This document shows positions 26,523 through 34,089 of a stretch of DNA of 64,000 nt, in pieces. This DNA comes from Neobacillus ginsengisoli. GTDB lineage: Bacteria; Bacillota; Bacilli; Bacillales_B; DSM-18226. How positions within the stretch are numbered: the stretch's first letter is position 1; each line of letters begins with the position of its first letter. The notes under the pieces are model-generated. The model had not been told where the DNA came from, made no database searches, and saw only the letters and a list, made by a program, of their open reading frames with translations. The DNA lies in the NCBI RefSeq assembly GCF_030813055.1, contig NZ_JAUSTW010000001.1, forward strand, positions 868,001-932,000. Reading direction: 5' to 3'. Made by a program: the position numbers and the translations under genes.

Positions 26523-27491
26523 ATGCGTTCCATTATATTAGGCATTTTTGCAGCGTTCTTTTTTGCATTTACATTCATTCTTAACCGGATGATGGACTTA
26601 GCAGGAGGAAGCTGGATATGGAGTTCTTCTTTAAGGTATTTCTTTATGATACCTTTTCTGTTAATTATTGTCATTGGGAGAAGAAACTTTAAACCACTGC
26701 TATTTGAAATGAAAAAGCAGCCTGGTGAATGGATTTTTTGGAGTACTGTTGGCTTCGGATTATTTTATGCTCCGATTTGTTTTTCAGCGGCCTATGCTCC
26801 CGGATGGCTGATTGCAGCTACATGGCAAATTACGATTATATCGGGTTCCTTATTGGCTCCTTTTTTTTACGAATTGGTCCATACAGACAAGGGGCCAATC
26901 CAAGTAAAGGGAAAAATACCCTTCAAAGGTTTAGCCATGTCTTTCATTATTTTACTGGGAATCATCCTGATGCAACTAGAACAAGCGAACCATCTATCCC
27001 CAGTTAAGTTAGCACTGGGAATAATCCCTGTAGTTATTGCTTCTTTTGCGTACCCTCTAGGGAACAGAAAGATGATGGACATTTGTGGTGGACGTTTGGA
27101 CGTTTTTCAACGGGTATTAGGAATGACTATAGCCAGTCTTCCGTTTTGGATTGTTTTGGCCATATATGGCCTGATAACTGTAGGTCCGCCAAGCAGGGAG
27201 CAATCAATTCAATCCGGTCTTGTTGCGGTTTCATCCGGAGTCATTGCAACTATTTTATTCTTTCAGGCTACAGATTTGGTGAGAGGAAATATGCAGAAGC
27301 TAGCTGCCGTCGAAGCAACGCAATCGATGGAGGTATTATTTGCTTTAATCGGTGAACTGATCCTTTTAAACTCTGCTTTTCCTACACCGTTATCGTGGTG
27401 TGGAATGATTTTAGTTATGGGCGGGATGATGTTGCACAGTTATATTTCGCAAAGAAAAGTAATTCCACATAGGCAAAATGCCAATGCATGA
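26523..27491 (+). CDS. Multidrug-resistance efflux transporter family protein (DMT superfamily)
   Basis: A 322-residue membrane protein with ten predicted helices (SIILGIFAAFFFAFTFILNR at the start, and later SWCGMILVMGGMMLHSYIS). It belongs to the drug/metabolite transporter superfamily and most resembles the EmrE-related Bacillus group annotated as a multidrug-resistance efflux transporter; actual substrates are unknown. AGAAGGGAAAAG precedes the ATG. It is flanked by terminators on both sides. Confidence 0.82.
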   Translation: MRSIILGIFAAFFFAFTFILNRMMDLAGGSWIWSSSLRYFFMIPFLLIIVIGRRNFKPLLFEMKKQPGEWIFWSTVGFGLFYAPICFSAAYAPGWLIAATWQITIISGSLLAPFFYELVHTDKGPIQVKGKIPFKGLAMSFIILLGIILMQLEQANHLSPVKLALGIIPVVIASFAYPLGNRKMMDICGGRLDVFQRVLGMTIASLPFWIVLAIYGLITVGPPSREQSIQSGLVAVSSGVIATILFFQATDLVRGNMQKLAAVEATQSMEVLFALIGELILLNSAFPTPLSWCGMILVMGGMMLHSYISQRKVIPHRQNANA

Positions 27492-27493
27492 GC

Positions 27494-27532
27494 TTAGATC
27501 CTTATCGGCATTGATGATAAGGATCTTTTTTT
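27494..27532 (+). terminator. Intrinsic terminator
   Basis: AGATCCTTATC pairs with GATAAGGATCT and is followed by T7, between convergent genes. Confidence 0.92.
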
Positions 27533-27544
27533 GGGCCCAAATTG

Positions 27545-28405
27545 TTACCCATTGAGATAAGGTGTTAATTTATTGATGGCTTCTTGTACTCTAACCGCAT
27601 TTTTTTTATACATCTCTTTTGAAATTTCGCACTCTGTTTCTAGTGCAAATAATTCTAAATCGGCTTGTGTTTTCTTTAACGTTGCCATTAAAAGGGGGCG
27701 TTGTGCTGGCGTTGGCACCTTTAATTTATCGTCATAAATATCGATAGAAAGTTCTCCGTATGTGTCCACCTGCCCTAGGAAAACGTTATCAAGTGTTACC
27801 TCAAGTTTCTCTAATTCTGTATGTAACCATCCGCGGCTTTTTCCGGCTGAACGCAATGGTTCATCTAAAATTTTTCCATCCATAATAACGGTTTGAGGTT
27901 CTTTCTCATTAGCCACTTTCATTTGCAAATCTTTCGGAGTTAATGGGCGGTTCTCTTTTTTTAATAAGGCACTTAAGTTTCCGCGTGGTTCCAAGACTGC
28001 AAATTCAACATCTGCAAATCTAAAAATATCTTTCTCACGAAGCAATGCTGATAATTCGTCAATGGTATATTTTTCCTTCTTTAAATTTTCCTCTAAAATT
28101 TTCCCATCCTTAATTAAGACAGTCCCTCTTCCTTCAACTATATCGCGGAATGTTTTACTTTTTAATGAAAAAAAGTTCGCCAAAAAAGTAACTAGTCCAA
28201 ATACGATTATTGCCAATGCTCCATGATACATATTACTTTCAAGTCCAGTAACTACTTCACCGGCGATACTCCCAATTGTAATACCTGCAACATATTCAAA
28301 GAAAGAGAGTTCAGAGATTTGTTTTTTTCCGATTATTTTTGTTGTAATAAACAAGAGCAGCAAGAAAATAACAGATCTCGATACAATCCCAAGCCATCCC
28401 GGCAT
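27545..28405 (-). CDS. DUF421-family membrane protein, YetF-like
   Basis: A 286-residue protein with three N-terminal membrane helices (GIVSRSVIFLLLLFITTKIIG, FEYVAGITIGSIAGEVV, LAIIVFGLVTFLANF), then the cytoplasmic DUF421 core with RGTVLIKDGKILEENLKKEK, and a C-terminal DUF3290/extra region of about 90 residues. YetF-like proteins are found in spore-membrane gene sets and affect spore resistance or germination. It is 18 nt downstream of a DUF1657 gene. AGAGGTG precedes the ATG. Confidence 0.9.
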   Translation of the reverse strand: MPGWLGIVSRSVIFLLLLFITTKIIGKKQISELSFFEYVAGITIGSIAGEVVTGLESNMYHGALAIIVFGLVTFLANFFSLKSKTFRDIVEGRGTVLIKDGKILEENLKKEKYTIDELSALLREKDIFRFADVEFAVLEPRGNLSALLKKENRPLTPKDLQMKVANEKEPQTVIMDGKILDEPLRSAGKSRGWLHTELEKLEVTLDNVFLGQVDTYGELSIDIYDDKLKVPTPAQRPLLMATLKKTQADLELFALETECEISKEMYKKNAVRVQEAINKLTPYLNG

Positions 28406-28422
28406 CGATACTCACCTCTGAA

Positions 28423-28629
28423 TTATGAACCTTTATATTGCGGTTCTTGACGTTCAAGTTCTAAAACACGTGTCTGAAGATCTTTTTTTACATCCATCAT
28501 TGTTAACATGGTCTCATGAAAAACACTCTTAGCATCCTCGTCTAGGGAATTTAATGCGAGTGAGGATAACTGTGATTCTATATTTTTAATAGATGAAAGG
28601 CATTGTTTTACATTTGCAGCTATGGTCAC
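28423..28629 (-). CDS. DUF1657-family small protein
   Basis: A 68-residue helical protein, MTIAANVKQCLSSIKNIESQ to LELERQEPQYKG, with the DUF1657 pattern (start VTxxxxVKQxLxxxK and end EPQYK). A GTG start follows AAAGGTGG. DUF1657 genes accompany spoVA and yetF in spore-associated operons. A second DUF1657 gene lies upstream. Confidence 0.9.
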   Translation of the reverse strand: MTIAANVKQCLSSIKNIESQLSSLALNSLDEDAKSVFHETMLTMMDVKKDLQTRVLELERQEPQYKGS

Positions 28630-28689
28630 ATTAAATCAACCACCTTTCCATTTGCATTAGAATCAGTAAGAGGGGGTGAATCAGATAAA

Positions 28690-28722
28690 AATGAAAAATG
28701 GGTTGGCAGAATCGCCAACCTA
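28690..28722 (-). terminator. Hairpin between the two DUF1657 genes
   Basis: On the minus strand GGTTGGC pairs with GCCAACC and is followed by ATTTTTCATTTTTA. It could terminate or attenuate transcription from the upstream DUF1657 gene into the downstream pair. Confidence 0.7.
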
Positions 28723-28732
28723 TTTATTCTAT

Positions 28733-28936
28733 TTATTGATTGTATTGAGGTTCTTCAGCTTGAATTTCTTGAAGACGCGGTTCAACGCTATCAAGAACGG
28801 ATTGTGTTTGCTGTGCAGCTTGTTGATATAGCTGTTTTGCATTTTGATTATCAGTAGCTAACGCAAAAGCTTCAAAACTAGCCTGTGCACTTTTTAAACC
28901 TGCTAAAGCTTGTTTTACCTGTGTTCCAACTGTCAT
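28733..28936 (-). CDS. DUF1657-family small protein (first gene of the spore module)
   Basis: A 67-residue helical protein, MTVGTQVKQALAGLKSAQAS to EIQAEEPQYNQ, paralogous to the next gene (shared VKQxL and EPQY ends). The ATG is preceded by AAAGAGGGA. Upstream lies a sigma-F/G-like promoter (28978-29007), so the module is probably expressed in the forespore. Confidence 0.9.
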   Translation of the reverse strand: MTVGTQVKQALAGLKSAQASFEAFALATDNQNAKQLYQQAAQQTQSVLDSVEPRLQEIQAEEPQYNQ

Positions 28937-28977
28937 TTAAAAATCCCTCTTTCGATTGAGAATTGAAATTACAAAAA

Positions 28978-29007
28978 TAGTATGCGGAATCAAATTGCAG
29001 CTTATGT
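28978..29007 (-). promoter_or_regulatory. Sigma-G/F-type forespore promoter candidate
   Basis: On the minus strand CATACTA (28978-28984) matches the sigma-G -10 consensus CATnHTA exactly, and ACATA (29003-29007) lies 18 nt upstream at the -35 position (consensus GHATR, one mismatch). It sits about 45 nt ahead of the first DUF1657 gene. Confidence 0.6.
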
Positions 29008-29141
29008 ATTTTAATTTTAATGGAAATAAACACCTAATAGAAAAGAGATTAAGTCCCTTTCTAAAATGTCTCCAAATGGATATTTTACCTAAGGGTTTAT
29101 GCATATATATTAAACATCTCAAGAATAACGGGGGGATGGTA

Positions 29142-29480
29142 GTGAGAAAAGCAGGCAAAGACGATTTTGTTCAAGGTTTTGTTCCACATCATAATCACGG
29201 ATCGGTTGATTATACCGGTGTTTCCGGCGGTCATGTTCACCAATGCTTAGATGTCACTTCACCGCCAATTATGACTCATGATGGAGGTCATATTCATTAT
29301 ACGGAAGGCTATGTTTTGTTTGAGGATGGCCATACCCATCACTACCAGGCTTATTCCGGCCCGGCCATTCCTGTCGGTAATGGAATGCATGTGCATTATT
29401 ATGATTTTAAGACATCAGAAAACGAAGGGCATAGTCATCATGTAAAGGGTGTGGATCAGCCTGCCCCCGGAACAAAATAA
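29142..29480 (+). CDS. YmaF-family histidine-rich protein
   Basis: A 112-residue protein with four His-rich repeats (PHHNHG, GGHVHQC, GGHIHYTEGYVLFEDGHTHHY, GMHVHYY, EGHSHHV), the YmaF pattern. Metal binding is likely from the histidines; the function is not known, though B. subtilis YmaF is sporulation-related by annotation. The GTG at 29142 follows GGGGGGATGG. The frame is open far upstream, but those codons lack a ribosome site and family similarity. Confidence 0.85.
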   Translation: MRKAGKDDFVQGFVPHHNHGSVDYTGVSGGHVHQCLDVTSPPIMTHDGGHIHYTEGYVLFEDGHTHHYQAYSGPAIPVGNGMHVHYYDFKTSENEGHSHHVKGVDQPAPGTK

Positions 29481-29769
29481 GATAACTTTAAGGAAAGGGT
29501 CTCGTCCGTTTTTTGGAGAAAGAATCTTAACGAAACCCCAAAAAAATCAAGTGGTAGCCTGTGTTTTTCTTCTTGTTAGGATTCGAAATGGTCCGTGATT
29601 AGGATTTACAATGACTGTTCGGGGAAAGTGGAGGAATTTTATCGAACGAGTGCATTAGTGAAAGATAAATGTAAAATATGAGTTGACCATTATTAAGAAA
29701 AGTTATAGAATAAAGAAAATTTTTGAAAAATGAAAACATTATGATTGGGAGTATTAAGGAATATTTATT

Positions 29770-29973
29770 GTATAGAGAACTGTCGGTTGGTGAAAGACAG
29801 TCAATAAATTCCCCAACTCGCCCAGGAGTGGTAAGACTGACAATGTAGGTCTTAACGGTTGACTACCGTAATCAAGTCCTTAAGTGGGTTTGTTTAGTTT
29901 ATCGAACAAATCAAAAAGAGTGGTACCACGTAGGCAAAGCCTGTCGTCTCTTATGAGATGATAGGCTTTTTTA
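29770..29973 (+). promoter_or_regulatory. leuA leader: T-box leader upstream of leuA
   Basis: The T-box core GAGTGGTACCACG (29918-29930) is followed by a terminator stem (AAGCCT.TC.TCTC / GAGA.GA.AGGCTT, T6) at 29937-29973. A stem I region with the AGAGA...GGTTGGTGAAA pattern starts near 29774, and CTC in CCCCAACTCGCC (29811-29822) is the likely specifier codon, a leucine codon, fitting leuA. Uncharged tRNA-Leu should relieve termination. Confidence 0.85.
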
Positions 29974-30015
29974 TTTTTATTAATGCGAATTTCCTATGAA
30001 AAGGTGGAGTTCAAG

Positions 30016-31719
30016 GTGAAAAATACCGAAAAATATTCGAGAAGTTATTTTATGCCCCCAGTGAAAAGTATGAAATGGATGGAGAAGGAGTATAGTACCA
30101 AAGCTCCTTTATGGTGTAGTGTCGACCTACGGGATGGAAATCAAGCTTTAGTCGTTCCACTTACACTAGAGGAAAAGTTGGTATATTTTCAGCTGCTTGT
30201 AAAAATAGGTTTTAAGGAAATTGAAGTTGGTTTTCCAGCCGCTTCAGAAACAGAATATGCTTTTTTGCGAACCCTGATTGAACAAGATTTGATACCGGAT
30301 GATGTTACCATTCAAGTGTTAACACAGTCGAGAGATCACATTATTGAAAAAACATTTGAATGCCTTAAGGGTGTAAATAAAGCAGTGGTGCACTTGTATA
30401 ACTCAACTTCATTGGCCCAGCGTGAGCAGGTATTTAAAAAATCGAAAGAAGAGATTATCGATATTGCTGTAACGGGTGCCAAACTGCTTCAGAAATATGC
30501 ATCTGAAACGGAAGGGAATTTTATTTTTCAGTATTCACCAGAAAGCTTTACAGGTACAGAACTGGATTTTGCTCTTGATATATGCAACCGTGTGCTAGAT
30601 GTTTGGCAGCCGACCGCTGACAATCAGGTAATTATTAACTTGCCAGCTACGGTCTCTCTCTCAATGCCTCACGTTTATGCTAGCCAGATTGAATTTATGA
30701 GTGATCATCTGAACTATAGGGAGAATGTGATCCTATCGATTCACCCTCATAATGACAGAGGAACCGGTGTAGCAGATGCAGAGCTGGCAATGCTGGCTGG
30801 CGGACAAAGAATAGAGGGAACATTGTTTGGAAATGGAGAGCGAACAGGAAACGTAGATATTGTGACGCTTGCTCTGAATATGTTTACACACGGAGTGGAT
30901 CCTCAGCTTGATTTAGAAAATATTCCCGAAATTATGGCTACCTATGAACGACTGACAAAGATGAAGGTTCATGAGAGACATCCATATGCCGGCAAATTAG
31001 TTTATACGGCATTTTCAGGGTCACATCAAGATGCAATTACCAAGGGTTTCAAATGGCGTGAAGAAAAGGAAAATGAGAATTGGAAGGTCCCTTATTTGGT
31101 GATTGATCCGAAGGATATTGGCAGAGAGTATGAAGGAGATATTATCCGTATTAATAGCCAATCCGGTAAAGGAGGCATCGGTTATCTGCTTGAACAACAA
31201 TATAGTCTTGATTTGCCGCCTAAAATGCGTGAAAGCTTTGGATACAATGTAAAAAATGTGTCGGATCAGCTAAATAAAGAGCTTTTGCCTCATGAAATCT
31301 ATGACATTTTTATAAATGGATATGTCAATCTTAAAACTCCAATTGAGTTTATCGACTATCAATTTACCAAGCATGATGATTTCCAAACAGTCCTAACCAT
31401 TCGAATCAATGGGGACGTTCAGGAAATTTCAGGTGTAGGAAACGGAAGACTAGACGCCATCAGTAACGCCCTTCAAACGGAACTAGGTATCAGTTATTCA
31501 GATTTGGTCTATAAGGAGCACGCACAAGAAATAGGGTCGAAATCAAACGCTGTCTCTTACATTGGTATAACCGATATAAATGGTACTGTCTATTGGGGCT
31601 GTGGAATTGACGCGGATATTATGAATTCTTCTGTAAAGGCTTTGTTTAGTGCAGCAAATAATATGCTGACATATATTCAGCTTCCAATTCAAATAAACTC
31701 TTCCCTTACAATCCAATAA
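30016..31719 (+). CDS. leuA: 2-isopropylmalate synthase, type II LeuA
   Basis: Catalyses the first committed step of leucine synthesis, from 2-ketoisovalerate and acetyl-CoA. At 567 residues, and starting with YSRSYFMPPVKSMKWMEKEY before PLWCSVDLRDGNQAL (metal/active-site motif), it belongs to the longer actinobacterial/fungal-like type rather than the roughly 515-residue Bacillus LeuA. The HPHNDRGTGVADAE motif and C-terminal regulatory domain are present. GTG 30016 follows AAGGTGGAG; an ATG at 29983 has no site. It is not clustered with other ilv/leu genes and is preceded by a Leu T-box. Confidence 0.92.
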   Translation: MKNTEKYSRSYFMPPVKSMKWMEKEYSTKAPLWCSVDLRDGNQALVVPLTLEEKLVYFQLLVKIGFKEIEVGFPAASETEYAFLRTLIEQDLIPDDVTIQVLTQSRDHIIEKTFECLKGVNKAVVHLYNSTSLAQREQVFKKSKEEIIDIAVTGAKLLQKYASETEGNFIFQYSPESFTGTELDFALDICNRVLDVWQPTADNQVIINLPATVSLSMPHVYASQIEFMSDHLNYRENVILSIHPHNDRGTGVADAELAMLAGGQRIEGTLFGNGERTGNVDIVTLALNMFTHGVDPQLDLENIPEIMATYERLTKMKVHERHPYAGKLVYTAFSGSHQDAITKGFKWREEKENENWKVPYLVIDPKDIGREYEGDIIRINSQSGKGGIGYLLEQQYSLDLPPKMRESFGYNVKNVSDQLNKELLPHEIYDIFINGYVNLKTPIEFIDYQFTKHDDFQTVLTIRINGDVQEISGVGNGRLDAISNALQTELGISYSDLVYKEHAQEIGSKSNAVSYIGITDINGTVYWGCGIDADIMNSSVKALFSAANNMLTYIQLPIQINSSLTIQ

Positions 31720-31830
31720 TTACCGGATTATATAAATAGTGAAATGATTGATATTCATAACATCATAGTGCCTATATATAAAAATAAGCATTGCTGTTAA
31801 TATTCTATATTTTTTTATCGAATCATACAT
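31720..31830 (-). CDS. Possible 36-residue peptide
   Basis: ATG at 31828-31830 follows AAGGAAGGA at proper spacing, and the frame encodes MYDSIKKYRILTAMLIFIYR and ends IYIIR. It has a central hydrophobic stretch, so a small membrane peptide is possible. It sits between leuA and a terminator-bearing convergent gene. There is no family support. Confidence 0.25.
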   Translation of the reverse strand: MYDSIKKYRILTAMLIFIYRHYDVMNINHFTIYIIR

Positions 31831-31899
31831 TAAAATCAGTCCTTCCTTTTTATTCTTAATGTTCCCTTTACACAAATGATTATTGAGAAAGGAAGACAA

Positions 31900-31940
31900 T
31901 AAAACACCCTCAATTCCAAATAGGAAATGAGGGTGTTTTG
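31900..31940. terminator. Bidirectional terminator
   Basis: AAAACACCCTCA pairs with TGAGGGTGTTTT around a longer partly paired loop. It ends the minus-strand GNAT gene. Confidence 0.85.
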
Positions 31941-31967
31941 TGTAGAACACTACTTTTATGTAGTTTA

Positions 31968-32747
31968 TTATCGATACATCGTCCACATACCAATATCTTT
32001 AAATCCAAGTCGTTTATAGATTCTCCCTGCTTCAGGGTTATCATAAAACAGGCAGAGAGTTTTGCCCTCATCAAGAACATCCTTAAATAATTTTTGCATG
32101 ATTGCCGTTGCAAGTCCCTGACGCCGGTTTTCTTTTCTTGTACATACGCCCACAATCATTACTGACTGCGAATTTTCAGCAGCTGTTGACACACATGAAG
32201 AAATACCATTTTCTTCAGTATAATAGGTCCTAGCAGTATTGGATTCCATCGCTTTAACTAAAATTTCACGGGCATCATCTTTAACATGGAATTCTTCAAT
32301 CGTCCTCCGAAGACGAATTATTTGATCCACCTCGTCAAATCCGGCCTTCTTAATCTCCAAATCTGTCGTACCAAGATATTCATCAGTCCTGCATTCAGCA
32401 AAAAAAGTGACTTGTTTTTTGCCGAGCTTTAACTCTTCGAACTGTTCAAACTTATCGATAAGTGCAGTTTTTCCTGATGTCGATATAGGTTGTTTAAATT
32501 CTTTCATAATCGATACAAAACTACCGATATCGAATTCACCCTTGGCATATGGAATAAAAGACTGATAAAACCTTAGTAAAACAGCATTAATCTCATTCGA
32601 TTCATCGAATTCAGCCCAAACTTCCTGGAAATCTGAATCATACCCGAAGGCTTCTAAATCGCCAATAATAAACAAATTAATCGATGGTTCCTCTCTTAAA
32701 TAAGAAAGAACATTTTCATGGTCTTTTAAAGTCAGTTTTCTTATCAT
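31968..32747 (-). CDS. GNAT-family acetyltransferase (two-domain)
   Basis: A 259-residue protein. The C-terminal half (about 170-255) carries GNAT motif A (VGVCTRKENRRQGLATAIM) and motif B (NPEAGRIYKRLGFKDIG). The N-terminal half is a degenerate GNAT-like domain of the kind seen in double-GNAT Bacillus proteins. The substrate is not known. AAGGGGG lies ahead of the ATG. It is divergent from the MarR efflux operon by about 230 bases. Confidence 0.88.
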   Translation of the reverse strand: MIRKLTLKDHENVLSYLREEPSINLFIIGDLEAFGYDSDFQEVWAEFDESNEINAVLLRFYQSFIPYAKGEFDIGSFVSIMKEFKQPISTSGKTALIDKFEQFEELKLGKKQVTFFAECRTDEYLGTTDLEIKKAGFDEVDQIIRLRRTIEEFHVKDDAREILVKAMESNTARTYYTEENGISSCVSTAAENSQSVMIVGVCTRKENRRQGLATAIMQKLFKDVLDEGKTLCLFYDNPEAGRIYKRLGFKDIGMWTMYR

Positions 32748-32867
32748 ACCTATACCCCCTTGGTTTTACTAGATTAATCAAATAATACTTAAATTTCAAC
32801 ATATTTTAAAAATTACGAAGAGAATATTATTCAATGATTTTTATTGTTAGAGTGAAAAACTTTCTTG

Positions 32868-32942
32868 TTGACATACTAATGGATACCTGTTTATAATTCA
32901 TATTTGTAATAATTTAATTCGCATACGAAATGTTTCGTTATG
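32868..32942 (+). promoter_or_regulatory. Promoter and MarR-type operator of the efflux operon
   Basis: TTGACA (32868-32873) and TATAAT (32892-32897) are 18 nt apart. Downstream, between start site and gene, lies CATACGAAA-TG-TTTCGTTATG (32922-32942), an inverted repeat with CGAAA/TTTCG cores. This is a natural site for autorepression by the MarR protein encoded next. Confidence 0.75.
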
Positions 32943-32975
32943 AAACTTTAGGTTATCTAGAGAAAGGAGGAAGCA

Positions 32976-33422
32976 ATGTACGCATTAAATAATGAAATAT
33001 TGGAGTCGTTTTCGGAAATCAATAAGGCAATTTATCGTCTTGTAAAATCAGATGCCGATAGTGTGGGGATTACAGTTGTACAACTCAAGACACTTTACAC
33101 ACTTTCCTATAATCCGGACAGTGGGTTGGGCGAGTTGGCTGAGAAATTAAGGCTGACCAACAGCACTGTTAGTGGAGTAATTGATCGCTTAGTCCATAGT
33201 GGATTAGTCGAAAGGGTTGTACCACCTGAGAATCGAAGATCTGTTTCCATTCATTTAACTGAAAAAGGAAAAAGTTTATTAGATAAACTATATTCTTCTG
33301 ATTCCATTTTAATAAAAAAATTGAATGAAGTACTTGAATTACCTAAGGAAGAAATCGTGCACCTTTTGCGTTTACACAAACTTGTTTTATCAAAGCTAAA
33401 GCTTGAGGAGGAAAGGTTTTAA
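32976..33422 (+). CDS. MarR-family repressor
   Basis: A 148-residue winged-helix regulator with the MarR core (LGELAEKLRLTNSTVSGVIDRL and LVERVVPPENRRSVSIHLTEKG). AAAGGAGG precedes the ATG. It begins an operon with HlyD-like and MFS genes, so it most likely represses this efflux system until a toxic compound binds it. The operator candidate is in the leader. Confidence 0.93.
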   Translation: MYALNNEILESFSEINKAIYRLVKSDADSVGITVVQLKTLYTLSYNPDSGLGELAEKLRLTNSTVSGVIDRLVHSGLVERVVPPENRRSVSIHLTEKGKSLLDKLYSSDSILIKKLNEVLELPKEEIVHLLRLHKLVLSKLKLEEERF

Positions 33423-34081
33423 TGAATACAAAACGATTGCTGGTTTTAAACATCATTATTTTAATAATTTTAGTAGGTGGAGGATTTGCTGCTTATTCCT
33501 ACTACAATCGTACGGTAAATTATTTATCAACGGACAATGCGCAAATTTCCGGACAACAAGTCACCATAATGGCACCTGCGAATGGTAAATTATTCGATTG
33601 GAATGCCAAGGTTGGCGATCATTTCTCAAAAGATGACCAAATTGGAACAATTCTGTCAGCCGGAACAGGAACAACTGCAACGCCGACTCAAATACCTGTA
33701 ACACTTCCAAGTAACGGAACGGTTGTTCAGAACAACGCAGTAAAGGATTCCTTTGTTGCAGCCGGCATGCCATTAGCAATTGTTTATGACCTTGACCATT
33801 TATGGGTGACTGCAAATATCGAAGAAACAAGTATTGATGAAATTGCAGTCAATCAAGATGTAGACGTTTATATAGACGCATTTCCAAATACAACATTAAA
33901 AGGGAAAGTTGCGCAAATCGGCTTAGCAACTTCAGGAACTTTTTCACTTCTCCCTAGTACAAACAGCACTGGAAACTATACAAAAGTTACTCAAGTCATT
34001 CCTGTAAAAATTTCATTAGATGATTACAAAGGACTTCAATTAGCTCCTGGTATGAACGTGACCGTGAGAATCCATAAGTAG
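33422..34081 (+). CDS. HlyD/EmrA-type membrane fusion protein
   Basis: A 219-residue protein with an N-terminal membrane anchor (RLLVLNIIILIILVGGGFAAY) and a biotinyl/lipoyl-like hairpin domain (VTIMAPANGKLFDWNAKVGD, LPSNGTVVQNNAVKDSFV) followed by a beta-barrel part. In Gram-positives it would act as an accessory to the MFS pump encoded next rather than bridging two membranes. Its ATG overlaps the marR stop by 1 nt, with GAGGAGGAAAGG upstream. Confidence 0.9.
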   Translation: MNTKRLLVLNIIILIILVGGGFAAYSYYNRTVNYLSTDNAQISGQQVTIMAPANGKLFDWNAKVGDHFSKDDQIGTILSAGTGTTATPTQIPVTLPSNGTVVQNNAVKDSFVAAGMPLAIVYDLDHLWVTANIEETSIDEIAVNQDVDVYIDAFPNTTLKGKVAQIGLATSGTFSLLPSTNSTGNYTKVTQVIPVKISLDDYKGLQLAPGMNVTVRIHK

Positions 34082-34089
34082 GTGATAAA

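Noticed and set aside
28956..29141. N-terminal extension of the YmaF-like gene
   Set aside because: The frame is open, but there is no ribosome site for it and the codons resemble non-coding AT-rich sequence; the sigma-G-like promoter of the opposite gene overlaps it.
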